Shown here one piece after another: positions 30,349-37,860 of a stretch of DNA of 64,000 nucleotides. Source of the stretch: Gaiellasilicea sp963705515 (GTDB lineage Bacteria > Actinomycetota > Thermoleophilia > Gaiellales > Gaiellaceae). Location: assembly GCA_963705515.1 (NCBI GenBank), contig CAVPJV010000009.1, positions 558,001 through 622,000 on the forward strand, given 5' to 3'. Position 1 is the first letter of the stretch. Each line of letters begins with the position of its first letter. Below the pieces are notes generated by a model. The model worked only from the letters and a program-made list of their open reading frames with translations, had not been told where the DNA came from and searched no databases. The translations under genes and the position numbers were made by a program.

Positions 30349-31180
30349 GCCTGCCTTCGACGACCCGGTCCCTCCCCGTCAGATCCGGGGTCGTCACGAC
30401 GTCGACGTAGCCCAGCCCGCCGAGCGTCGCAGCGGTGGCAAGCGCCTGCCCGTCGCCGATCTCGAGCACGAGGTGCCCGCCGGGACGGAGGACGTCGAGA
30501 GCGGCGCGCGCGACGACCTCGGGCATGTGGTCGCCGACGAGAGCGACGTGCGGCTCGTAGTCGCGGACGTCGGGCATCAGCGTCTCCAGCTCCGCCCGCT
30601 CGACGTAGGGCGGGTTCGAGACGACGAGGTCGTAGGGACCGCCGGGGAGACCCCCGGCGGCGTCGTGCTCCCGGAGCTCGATCGCGAGGCCGGTGCGCTC
30701 GACGTTCTCGCGGGCGAGCGCGAGCGCGTCGGCCGAGACGTCGATCGCGGTCACGCGCGCGCCGGGGTGCTCGTCGGCGATCGCGAGCGCGATTGCTCCC
30801 GTGCCGGTGCCGACGTCGAGCACTGCCGGGTCGTCGAGGCCGCGGACGTGCGACAGCGCCCGTTCGACGACGATCTCGGTCTCCGGACGCGGGATCAGCG
30901 CGCGGCGGTCGACGTTGAGGGTGAGCCGGCGGAAGCCCCACTCGCCGAGGATGTAGGCGACCGGCTCGTGCCGGGCCCGGCGTGCCACCGCCTCGCGGTA
31001 CGCATCGAGCTCGTGCGAGCTGAGCGGCCGGTCGAAGTCGGTGTAGAGCTCGATCCGATTGCGCCCGAGCGTGTGCGCGAGCAGCAGCTCGGCGTCGAGC
31101 CGGCCCGTGTCGGAGGTCTTGCCGAGGTGCTCGGATGCGCGCCGGAGCACGTCGCCCAGGCTCAGTGCGGCCGTGCTCAC
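30341..31180 (-). CDS. prmC: Release factor glutamine methyltransferase
   Basis: 279 residues. It methylates the GGQ glutamine of peptide-release factors. The N-terminal helical domain (LGDVLRRASEHL) precedes a class I SAM domain with VLDVGTGTGAIALAIA and the catalytic NPPY in DLVVSNPPYVERAE. The GTG at 31178-31180 overlaps the prfA stop (GTGA), coupling it to its own substrate's gene. The earlier open frame is not homologous. Confidence 0.95.
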   Translation of the reverse strand: MSTAALSLGDVLRRASEHLGKTSDTGRLDAELLLAHTLGRNRIELYTDFDRPLSSHELDAYREAVARRARHEPVAYILGEWGFRRLTLNVDRRALIPRPETEIVVERALSHVRGLDDPAVLDVGTGTGAIALAIADEHPGARVTAIDVSADALALARENVERTGLAIELREHDAAGGLPGGPYDLVVSNPPYVERAELETLMPDVRDYEPHVALVGDHMPEVVARAALDVLRPGGHLVLEIGDGQALATAATLGGLGYVDVVTTPDLTGRDRVVEGRRD

Positions 31181-32217
31181 CCTTCGAGCCCGCGGCGCCG
31201 GTCCTCTTCCTGCAGCGCCGTGGTGAAGTCGTCGAGCCCGCCCTGGAGCACTTTCTCCAGGTTCAGCGTCACCTTGACGCGGTGGTCGGTGGCGCGGCTG
31301 TCCGGGTAGTTGTAGGTGCGGATCTTCTCGGCCCGCTCGCCGGAGCCGATCTGCGACCGCCGCGTCTCCGAGAGCTCCGCCTGCTGGCGCTCGCGCTCGG
31401 CTTCGTAGATGCGCGCCCGCAGCACCCGCATCGCCTTGGCCTTGTTCTGGAGCTGCGACTTCTCGTCCTGCATCGCCACGACGATCCCGGTCGGCAGGTG
31501 GGTGATCCGGACGGCCGAGTCCGTCGTGTTGACGCTCTGGCCTCCCGGCCCGGTCGAGCGGTAGACGTCGATCTTGAGGTCGTTCTCGTCGAGCTCGACC
31601 TCGATCTCCTCCACCTCGGGCATCACGGCCGCGGTCGCGGTCGACGTGTGGATCCGACCCTGCGACTCGGTCGCGGGAACGCGCTGAACGCGGTGTGTCC
31701 CTCCCTCGTACTTGAACACCGAGTAGGCGCCGCCGCCCTTGACCGCGAAGACGACCTCCTTGAAGCCGCCGCTCTCGCTCTCGCTCGCCGAGAGCAGCTC
31801 GGTCTTGAAGCCCCGGCTCTCGGCGTAGCGCGTCAGCATCCGCAGCACATCGCCGGCCCAGATCGCCGCCTCGTCGCCGCCGACGCCCTGGCGGATCTCG
31901 ACGATCACGTCCTTGTCGTCGGCCGGATCCTTCTCGACGAGGGCGAGCTTCAGCTCCTCCTCGAGCTCGGCCAGGCGCTGCTCCGACTCCGCGACGAGCT
32001 CTTTCAGCTCGGGGTCTGCGAGCGACGCCTCGACGTCCTCGCGCGTCGTCCGCCACTCCTGCGCCAGCTTGTAGGCGGGCTCGAGGTCCTTGAGACGGCG
32101 GCCGACGTCGGCGGCTTCGCGCTGGTCGTTGTAGACCGACGAATCGGACATGCGCTCCTGCAGCTCGGTGTAGGACCGCTCGAGGTCGTCGATCAGGTTC
32201 TCGATCGTCGCAGCCAT
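31177..32217 (-). CDS. prfA: Peptide chain release factor 1
   Basis: 346 residues. It reads UAA/UAG stop codons and releases the peptide. The GGQ motif is in TGPGGQSVNTTDSAVR (near residue 225); the N-terminal helical domain begins MAATIENLIDDLERSYTELQ. The ATG at 32215-32217 is chosen over an upstream in-frame start because a -10-like TACCCT ends 6 nt upstream of it. Downstream, prmC starts within its stop codon. It heads the block running to atpG. Confidence 0.96.
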   Translation of the reverse strand: MAATIENLIDDLERSYTELQERMSDSSVYNDQREAADVGRRLKDLEPAYKLAQEWRTTREDVEASLADPELKELVAESEQRLAELEEELKLALVEKDPADDKDVIVEIRQGVGGDEAAIWAGDVLRMLTRYAESRGFKTELLSASESESGGFKEVVFAVKGGGAYSVFKYEGGTHRVQRVPATESQGRIHTSTATAAVMPEVEEIEVELDENDLKIDVYRSTGPGGQSVNTTDSAVRITHLPTGIVVAMQDEKSQLQNKAKAMRVLRARIYEAERERQQAELSETRRSQIGSGERAEKIRTYNYPDSRATDHRVKVTLNLEKVLQGGLDDFTTALQEEDRRRGLEG

Positions 32218-32222
32218 GCGAC

Positions 32223-32229
32223 TAGGGTA
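32223..32229. promoter_or_regulatory. Symmetric -10 element shared by divergent prfA and DUF5995 genes
   Basis: The heptamer TAGGGTA gives TAGGGT on the plus strand (9 nt before the DUF5995 ATG) and TACCCT on the minus strand (6 nt before the prfA ATG). Only 20 bp separate the two start codons. Divergent promoters with symmetric -10 boxes are known in bacteria. Use in both directions is inferred. Confidence 0.5.
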
Positions 32230-32237
32230 GTGGAGCG

Positions 32238-32951
32238 ATGACGCTCGAGGATGTGCTGCGCGCACCGCTGCCCGGGCGTGTCGCCGACGTCGTCGAGCGC
32301 CTGCGGGCGATCGAGAAGGCGCTGCCCGAGAAGGACGGTGTGCGCGCGTTCACCGCCCTCTATCGCGCCGTGACCGAGGCGGTCGACGAGCGGGTGCGGC
32401 CGGGGACGTTCGCCGACCCGCGGTTCACAAGGTGGCTCGATGTCGTCTTCGCGAACCTCTACCTGCGTGCGCTGAGGGCGCACGTGCTCGGGCCGAAGCG
32501 GCCGCCCCGTGCGTGGGCGGCGCTGTTCGAGGCGCGCTCGCGACGCGGGGTCGCCCCGATCCAGTTCGCGCTCGCGGGGATGAACGCCCACATCAACCGC
32601 GACCTACCGCTCGCGCTCGTCGAGACCTGCCGCGCGCTCGACGTCGTGCCGACGCCCACCTGCCCGCAGCACGCCGACTTCCGGGCGATCGACCCCCTGC
32701 TCGCCGAGACGGAGGCACAGGTGCGGGCCGACTTCGCCACCGGCCTCGTCGGTTGGGCCGACGAGGCGCTCGGCGAGCTGGACAGCGTCGTCGCGATGTG
32801 GAACGTCCGCAGGGCGCGCGCCGCAGCGTGGGTGAACGCCGAGACCCTCTGGGCGCTTCGCGACGTCCCCTTCGCCGGCGCCCGCTTCGTCGTCACGCTC
32901 GACCGGCTCGTCGGCCTCGCGAGCAAGGGTCTTCTCCGCCGCGTTGTCTGA
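32238..32951 (+). CDS. DUF5995 family protein
   Basis: 237 residues, soluble, helical. Recognised as DUF5995 by features such as VVFANLYLRALRA, the GMNAHINRDLPLALVETCRA segment (near residue 115) and WNVRRARAAAWVNAETLW in the C-terminal part. Biochemical function is unknown. The conserved N-A-H-I-N-x-D motif could bind metal, which is inference. It is divergent from prfA and overlaps the GNAT gene by 8 nt. Confidence 0.8.
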   Translation: MTLEDVLRAPLPGRVADVVERLRAIEKALPEKDGVRAFTALYRAVTEAVDERVRPGTFADPRFTRWLDVVFANLYLRALRAHVLGPKRPPRAWAALFEARSRRGVAPIQFALAGMNAHINRDLPLALVETCRALDVVPTPTCPQHADFRAIDPLLAETEAQVRADFATGLVGWADEALGELDSVVAMWNVRRARAAAWVNAETLWALRDVPFAGARFVVTLDRLVGLASKGLLRRVV

Positions 32952-33396
32952 CGACGTGCGCATCCGGCAGGCCCGGACCGCCGATTCCGCCGCGGCAGCT
33001 CGGGTCGTGCGGTCGGTCTACGACGAGTACGGCTTCACCTGGGACGAGAACGGCTACCACGCCGACCTGCGCGACGTCGAGGCGGCGTACGCCGCGTTCT
33101 TCGTCGCCGAGCTCGACGGCCGGATCGTCGGCACGGCCGGGCTCTCCGAGCGCGGCTCGCTCGAGCGGCTCTACGTGCTGCCCGCCGCGCGGGGAGCGGG
33201 CGTCGGCTCGGCGCTCCTCGCCGCCGTCGCCGACGAGGCGCGCCGGCGCGGCCTCGATCGGCTCGAGATCTGGTCGGACAAGCGCTTCGAGGACGCGCAC
33301 CGGCTCTACCGCCGCGCGGGCGCGCGCGTCGTCGGCGAGCGCGTCCACGACGACCCCGACTCGAGCCACGAGTGGGGGCTGGTGCTCGACCTCTAG
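32944..33396 (+). CDS. GNAT-family N-acetyltransferase
   Basis: 150 residues. The acetyl-CoA-binding motif A is LYVLPAARGAGVGSALLAAV (R/Q-x-x-G-x-G/A pattern, near residue 80). The N-terminal IRQARTADSAAAARVVRSVY is typical of GNATs, and the C-terminus has DAHRLYRRAGARVVGE. The TTG at 32944 starts within the end of the DUF5995 gene; a GTG four codons later (32956) is possible. Its stop TAG and the stop of the convergent OsmC gene share the tetranucleotide CTAG. Substrate unknown. Confidence 0.87.
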   Translation: MSDDVRIRQARTADSAAAARVVRSVYDEYGFTWDENGYHADLRDVEAAYAAFFVAELDGRIVGTAGLSERGSLERLYVLPAARGAGVGSALLAAVADEARRRGLDRLEIWSDKRFEDAHRLYRRAGARVVGERVHDDPDSSHEWGLVLDL

Positions 33397-33830
33397 GAGC
33401 CGAGCTGCGCGTCGAGCGTGATCTCAGGCCCGCCGGCGAGCGCCTGCGAAACCGGGCAGTTCTCCTTGGCGTCCTCCGCAGCTGCGCGGAAGCCCTCGGC
33501 GTCGAGCCCGGGCACGGTTGCCGTGACCGACAGGGCGCTCTTCGTGATCCCCGTGCCCGCCACGAAGGTGACCACCGCCGAGGTCTCCACCCGCTCGGGC
33601 GGATTACCGGCCTTCGCGAGCACGTTCGAGAGTGCCATCGAGAAGCAGGCCGCGTGCGCCGCGGCCAACAGCTCCTCCGGGCTCGTCTTCCCGCCCGAGG
33701 CCTCCTCCGACCGGGCGGCCCAGCTGACGTCCAGCGGCCCGAACGCCCCCGAGCCGACCTCGTCGATCGTTCCCGACCCGCTCAGCAGATCGCCGGTCCA
33801 CGTCACCGAAGCACGCCGTTCAGCTGCCAT
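33393..33830 (-). CDS. OsmC-family peroxiredoxin-like protein, copy 1
   Basis: 145 residues. OsmC/Ohr proteins reduce organic hydroperoxides with two cysteines. Both are present: AAAHAACFSMAL (near residue 57) and KENCPVSQAL (near residue 123). The GKTSPEELLAAAHA motif is the OsmC signature. The ATG at 33828-33830 gives the usual N-terminus MAAERRASVTW. A paralogue lies directly upstream at 33844, so the pair is a tandem duplication that has diverged. Confidence 0.9.
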   Translation of the reverse strand: MAAERRASVTWTGDLLSGSGTIDEVGSGAFGPLDVSWAARSEEASGGKTSPEELLAAAHAACFSMALSNVLAKAGNPPERVETSAVVTFVAGTGITKSALSVTATVPGLDAEGFRAAAEDAKENCPVSQALAGGPEITLDAQLGS

Positions 33831-33843
33831 CTCGATCCCCCTC

Positions 33844-34290
33844 CTAGCTTGCGAGTTCTGCACGCACGCTAACGGAAGCGCTCGCCCGGATCAGGGCGGA
33901 GAAGGTGCAGCCCTCGTCCGCCTTCCGCGCGACCTGCTCCAGCCCGGCCTGGTCGATCCCCTCGGCGCGCGCACGAACGTCCAGCTCCGACGAGACGATC
34001 AGGTGGCCCTTTCCCTCGACCTCGTCGAGCGTGATCGTGCAGGCGACGTCGAGCCGCTCGACCGTGCCGCCCGCGCGGGCGATCTCACCGGCGAGCGAGG
34101 TCGAGTAGCAGCCCGCGTGAGCCGCAGCCAGCAGCTCCTCCGGGCTCGTCTTCCCCGGCTTGTCGGAGATCCGCGACGGTAGGTCGATCGGCAGCTCGAA
34201 CGTGCCCGACGACGTCGCCGTCGCCGTGCCCGTGCCGCGCGAGAGCGATCCCTCCCAGGCCACCGCGGCCTGCCGCACGACCCGCGGCAT
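33844..34290 (-). CDS. OsmC-family peroxiredoxin-like protein, copy 2
   Basis: 148 residues. It shares GKTSPEELLAAAHAGCYS with copy 1, and the second cysteine is in ADEGCTFSALI. The ATG at 34288-34290 overlaps the DUF1385 stop (TGATG), so it is co-expressed with that membrane protein. Two tandem OsmC genes suggest different hydroperoxide substrates, which the sequence alone cannot show. Confidence 0.9.
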   Translation of the reverse strand: MPRVVRQAAVAWEGSLSRGTGTATATSSGTFELPIDLPSRISDKPGKTSPEELLAAAHAGCYSTSLAGEIARAGGTVERLDVACTITLDEVEGKGHLIVSSELDVRARAEGIDQAGLEQVARKADEGCTFSALIRASASVSVRAELAS

Positions 34291-35207
34291 CAGGCCATGA
34301 CCTCGACCTTGCGCTCCTCGGCGGTGATGCCGCCCTCGCGGCGGAGCACCTCCTGGAGCGCGCGGATCGAGACCTCGATCTGGTCGAGCGTCGGCGGGCG
34401 CGTGGTCAGCCGCTGCAGCCAGAGACCGGGCGCGAGCAGCGCCATCAGGATCGCGTTGTCCTGGTGCTTCCCGGCGAACCGGATCAGCTCGTAGGCGATC
34501 CCCGCGATCACCGGCAGCAGCAGGATCCGGCTCGCAATCAGCCAGAACCATCCCGGCTGGCCGACAAAGGCGAAGACGAAGATGCCGATCACCATAACCC
34601 AGAGCAAAAAGGCGGTTCCGCAACGCGGGTGGATCAAACTGAACTTCTGCACGTTCTCCGGCGTCAGCTCGGCGCCCGACTCGTAGGCGTTGATCGCCTT
34701 GTGCTCGGCGGCGTGGTACTGGAAGACGCGCCGGAGATCGGGAAGGAGAGAGATCAGGAACAGATAGAGGAGGAAGATGCAGACACGGATGACCCCCTCG
34801 ATCACGACGAAGTACCCCGTGGTGTCGACCGGGAGCCAGTTCGTGATCAGCGCGGGCGTGACCTTGAAGAGCATCAGCGCGAACCCGATCGCGATCGCGA
34901 ACGAGAAGATGATCTGACCACGCGTGATCTCGGTCTCGACGTCGCCCTCCTTGGCGTCGGGATCCTGCGCCGCATAGTTGGCCGAGATCGCGAGCGCGCG
35001 GAAGCCGATCGCGAGCGACTCGCCGAGCGCGATCACGCCTCGAACGACCGGCAGGCGGTAGATCCGTCGCCGAGCCATCGGCGAGCTGATCTCCTTGACG
35101 ACCTCGGCGATCTGGCCGTCAGGCTTGCGCACTGCGACAGCCCACATCGAAGGGCTGCGCATCATCACGCCCTCCAGGACTGCCTGACCCCCGATGTTGT
35201 TGGCCAA
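34290..35207 (-). CDS. DUF1385 integral membrane protein
   Basis: 305 residues with the DUF1385 N-terminus NIGGQAVLEGVMMRSP, about five membrane helices, YHAAEHKAINAYESGAELT (conserved HAAEH-x-AI-x-x-YE, near residue 168), HPRCGTAFLLWVM and the late RPPTLDQIEVSIRALQEVL. Such proteins sit between rpmE and prfA in many Gram-positive genomes; function is unproven, although the His/Glu/Cys motifs suggest metal binding or hydrolase activity. The TTG at 35205-35207 is the start; its GAAGAGG Shine-Dalgarno falls inside the terminal repeat of the 35211-35374 element. Confidence 0.88.
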   Translation of the reverse strand: MANNIGGQAVLEGVMMRSPSMWAVAVRKPDGQIAEVVKEISSPMARRRIYRLPVVRGVIALGESLAIGFRALAISANYAAQDPDAKEGDVETEITRGQIIFSFAIAIGFALMLFKVTPALITNWLPVDTTGYFVVIEGVIRVCIFLLYLFLISLLPDLRRVFQYHAAEHKAINAYESGAELTPENVQKFSLIHPRCGTAFLLWVMVIGIFVFAFVGQPGWFWLIASRILLLPVIAGIAYELIRFAGKHQDNAILMALLAPGLWLQRLTTRPPTLDQIEVSIRALQEVLRREGGITAEERKVEVMA

Positions 35208-35210
35208 CCT

Positions 35211-35374
35211 AGTGCCTCTTCAGGTGATGCGGCCGCGTTCCTGGCGTGTGAGGAGCAAGCCAGGCTAGGACGCAGGGAGCCTCGATGCTCGTGAGCATCG
35301 AGGCGACCGAGGACGACGCATGGCGCCGCTCATCGCGCGCCAGGGACGTGGAGGGCATTGCCTGAAGAGGCACT
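35211..35374. repeat. 164-bp self-complementary element (structured RNA or MITE-like)
   Basis: A perfect 14-bp terminal inverted repeat (35211-35224 with 35361-35374) continues inward. Further pairing is 35225-35230 with 35355-35360, 35233-35246 with 35338-35351, 35247-35251 with 35333-35337 and 35253-35256 with 35328-35331: about 43 pairs in all. Six of these are G-U wobbles if the plus strand is the RNA. The apex holds GCCA/TGGC (35259-35262 with 35321-35324), a 16x16 purine-rich internal loop with GGACG on both sides, and a perfect 12-bp hairpin (35279-35290 with 35293-35304). It exactly fills the rpmE-DUF1385 spacer. No coding potential is seen. It could be a non-coding RNA, a MITE, or a regulatory hairpin that hides the DUF1385 ribosome-binding site. 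Confidence 0.75.
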
Positions 35375-35592
35375 TACCCGCGGCGGGCGCCGCCGGCCTT
35401 TTCCAGCCGGCGCTGGAAGCGCTCGACCCGGCCGCCCGAGTCCATCAGCTTCTGCTTGCCCGTGTAGAACGGGTGGCACGCGGAGCACACGTCGACGTGG
35501 ATCTCCGCCTGCGTCGAGCGGGTCTCGAACTCGTTGCCGCAGGAGCAGCGAACGTGCGTGGTGACGTACTCGGGATGGATTCCGGACTTCAT
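35374..35592 (-). CDS. rpmE: 50S ribosomal protein bL31 (zinc-binding form)
   Basis: 72 residues. It begins MKSGIHPEYVTTHVRCSCGN, and the cysteines in RCSCGNEF and DVCSACHPFYTGKQK form the CxC/CxxC zinc site of the C+ form. The PFYTGKQKLMDSGGRVERFQ motif is diagnostic. Its start overlaps the stop of the upstream dehydratase gene (ATGA). The stop codon TAA touches the right arm of the 164-bp inverted repeat. Confidence 0.96.
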   Translation of the reverse strand: MKSGIHPEYVTTHVRCSCGNEFETRSTQAEIHVDVCSACHPFYTGKQKLMDSGGRVERFQRRLEKAGGARRG

Positions 35593-36515
35593 CGCCGGGC
35601 CAGAATAGCAGAGGCGGTTTGGGTGGCCACGTTTCCTCCAGAGACAACAGCGGCTGTCGGACCGTCCCCGATCTTCCCGGCCAGGAGCGCCGCAACGCCG
35701 ACCGCACCGGCCGGCTCGCACGCGAGCTTCGCACGCTCGTAGAGGAAGCGGAACGCCTCCTCGATCTCCTCCTCCGAGACGAGCACGCTCTCGACACCGT
35801 GCGCCTGGATCGTCGCCAGCGCGTGCTCGCCGGCGAAAGGGCCGGACAGCCCGTCGGCAATCGACACGGGCGTCACCGGCACCGGCTTGCCCGCAGCGAG
35901 GGCGTCGTGCACTGCCGTCGAGCCCTCCGGCTCGACCGCGATCACGCGCCGGTCCGGCGCCGCCGCCGCGATCCCGGCGACGAGCCCGCCGCCGCCGGTC
36001 GGCACGACGATCGTCTCGACGTCGGGCGCGTCCTCGAGCAACTCGAGCGCGAGCGTGCCCTGGCCGGCCATCACCAGCGGGTCGTCGAACGGATGGACGA
36101 GCGTCCGGCCCGTCTCGCGGATGTGTGCGTCCAGCCGCTGGAACGCCTCGACGGCGTCAGCCGCCTCGAGGTCGACGGACGCGCCATAGCCGCGCGTCGC
36201 GGCAACCTTCGCCGGGCTGGCGCTCGCGTACATGACGACCAGGCAGTCGATCTGCTCGAGCGCAGCGCCCCAGGCGAGCGCCTGCGCGTGGTTGCCGGCG
36301 GAAATCCCGATCACGCCGCGCTCCTTCTCCTCGGGCGACAGCGAGGAGAGCTTGTTCAGCACGCCGCGCGCCTTGAAGGAGCCCGTCTTCTGGAACAGCT
36401 CCGCCTTCAGGTACGTGCCCGCCCCGAGCGTGCGGGAGGTGAACGTGGGCGTTCGGTGGACGCGGCCCCGGATCCGCTCCGCCGCCTGCAGCACGTCGTC
36501 GCGGGTCACTGCCAT
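35589..36515 (-). CDS. Threonine ammonia-lyase / serine-threonine dehydratase-like PLP enzyme
   Basis: 308 residues, fold-type II PLP enzyme. The PLP lysine is in KTGSFKARGVLNK (Lys48), the Asn motif in ISAGNHAQALAWG, and the phosphate-binding glycine loop in VPTGGGGLVAGIAAA; the end has VVSGGNVATQ. It lacks the C-terminal regulatory ACT domain of biosynthetic IlvA, so it is a short catabolic type (threonine or serine to 2-oxoacid plus ammonia); a racemase of the same fold is an alternative. It is divergent from DUF4389, with overlapping -10-like boxes between. Confidence 0.9.
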   Translation of the reverse strand: MAVTRDDVLQAAERIRGRVHRTPTFTSRTLGAGTYLKAELFQKTGSFKARGVLNKLSSLSPEEKERGVIGISAGNHAQALAWGAALEQIDCLVVMYASASPAKVAATRGYGASVDLEAADAVEAFQRLDAHIRETGRTLVHPFDDPLVMAGQGTLALELLEDAPDVETIVVPTGGGGLVAGIAAAAPDRRVIAVEPEGSTAVHDALAAGKPVPVTPVSIADGLSGPFAGEHALATIQAHGVESVLVSEEEIEEAFRFLYERAKLACEPAGAVGVAALLAGKIGDGPTAAVVSGGNVATQTASAILARR

Positions 36516-36524
36516 CTCGCGCGC

Positions 36525-36534
36525 ATCGTAGACT
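36525..36534. promoter_or_regulatory. Overlapping divergent -10 boxes (dehydratase / DUF4389)
   Basis: ATCGTAGACT contains TAGACT on the plus strand (7 nt before the DUF4389 GTG) and TACGAT on the minus strand (9 nt before the dehydratase ATG), sharing the central TA. Both would give leaderless transcripts. Motif-based inference. Confidence 0.45.
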
Positions 36535-36541
36535 CCCGCGC

Positions 36542-37843
36542 GTGCCCGACCATCCCGTGCAGCTGACCGTCACGGACGACCTCCGCCGCTCGCGCCTGAC
36601 CGTCTTCTTCCGGCTCCTGCTCGCGATCCCGCTCTTCATCTGGTTCGGGTTGTGGTCGATCGGCGTCTTCTTCGCCGCGATTTTCGGCTGGTTCGTCGCG
36701 CTCTTCACCGGCCGCCTGCCGCAGGGGTTGCACGACTTCTTCGGCATGTACGTCCGCTACGCGACGCACCTCGGCGCGTATCTCGCGATCGCCGCGAACC
36801 CGTACCCGAGCTTCACCGGGACGCCGGGATACGCGCTCGACATCTCGATCCCGGAGCGACAGAGCCAGCCGCGCTGGAAGACGGCTTTCCGGCTCCTGCT
36901 CGCAATCCCGGCGCTCATGCTCGCCGCCACGCTCGGCTCGTTCGCCGGCGGCGGCGGCGGTGGCTCGCAGGCCGCCGAGGACGGGGCGTCCAACGCGGAG
37001 TGGTTCGCGTTGCCGACCTTCGGCGGCGTCGCCGCGGTCTGCGCCGTCCTCGGCTGGTTCGCGGCCGTCGCCCTCGGCCGGATGCCGCTCGGGCTCCGCA
37101 ACCTCGGCGCCTTCGGGCTGGGCTATACGGCCCAGGCCTACGCCTACGTGCTGCTGCTCACCGACCGCTATCCGAACTCTGACCCCGAGGCGATCGGCCG
37201 GCAGTGGGAGCTGCCGCCGCACACGGTGCGGCTCGAGCTCGACGACGACGGCCGCCGCTCGCGACTGACCGTCTTCTTCCGGCTCCTCCTCGCGTTCCCC
37301 CACTTCGTCTGGCTGGCACTCTGGACAATCGCAGCGTTCCTCGCAGCGATCGCGAACTTCTTCGTCGCGCTGATCCGCGGCCGCTCGGCTGACCCACTGC
37401 ATCGGTTCCTCGCGGCCTACGTCCGCTACTACGCCCACGTGGCCGCCTTCGTCACCCTCGTCGCGAACCCGTTCCCGGGCTTCGCCGGCAGCCCGGGCTT
37501 CCCGGTCGACATCGCGCTCGACCCGCCGGAGCGTCAGAACCGCTGGGTGACGCTGTTCCGCCTCTTCCTCGCGATCCCGGCCTCCATCATCTCCGGCGCC
37601 CTCGGCATCGTGCTCTTCGTGATCGCCCTCCTCGGCTGGTTCGCCGCGCTCGCGACCGGACGGATGCCGACCGGGCTCCGCAAGCTGGGCGCGTTCGCGA
37701 TCCGCTACATCTCGCAGACGAACGCGTACCGGCTCATCGTCACCGACCACTACCCGCACGCGAGCCCGGCGTTGCGCCCGCCGCCTGAGCCCGAGCCGGA
37801 GTACGAGCGCGTGCCTCAGCCGCTCGAGCCGGAGGCGATCTGA
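36542..37843 (+). CDS. DUF4389 membrane protein with internal duplication
   Basis: 433 residues. Two halves repeat the same pattern: (D)DxRRSRLTVFFRLLLAxPxF followed by membrane helices and FVAL.RGR, near residues 12 and 238. A related helix pair follows each half (RLLLAIPALMLAA and RLFLAIPASIISG). In total there are eight or so hydrophobic segments. An acidic Pro/Glu tail (PPEPEPEYERVPQPLEPEAI) ends the protein. The GTG start has no Shine-Dalgarno but a TAGACT box 7 nt upstream. Function of DUF4389 proteins is unknown. Confidence 0.85.
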   Translation: MPDHPVQLTVTDDLRRSRLTVFFRLLLAIPLFIWFGLWSIGVFFAAIFGWFVALFTGRLPQGLHDFFGMYVRYATHLGAYLAIAANPYPSFTGTPGYALDISIPERQSQPRWKTAFRLLLAIPALMLAATLGSFAGGGGGGSQAAEDGASNAEWFALPTFGGVAAVCAVLGWFAAVALGRMPLGLRNLGAFGLGYTAQAYAYVLLLTDRYPNSDPEAIGRQWELPPHTVRLELDDDGRRSRLTVFFRLLLAFPHFVWLALWTIAAFLAAIANFFVALIRGRSADPLHRFLAAYVRYYAHVAAFVTLVANPFPGFAGSPGFPVDIALDPPERQNRWVTLFRLFLAIPASIISGALGIVLFVIALLGWFAALATGRMPTGLRKLGAFAIRYISQTNAYRLIVTDHYPHASPALRPPPEPEPEYERVPQPLEPEAI

Positions 37844-37860
37844 CGAACCCGCGCGCGGCG

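Noticed and set aside
35211..35374. Insertion sequence with transposase
   Set aside because: Terminal inverted repeats are present, but the element is 164 bp, has no coding capacity and shows no obvious target-site duplication. It is kept as a structured or MITE-like element only.
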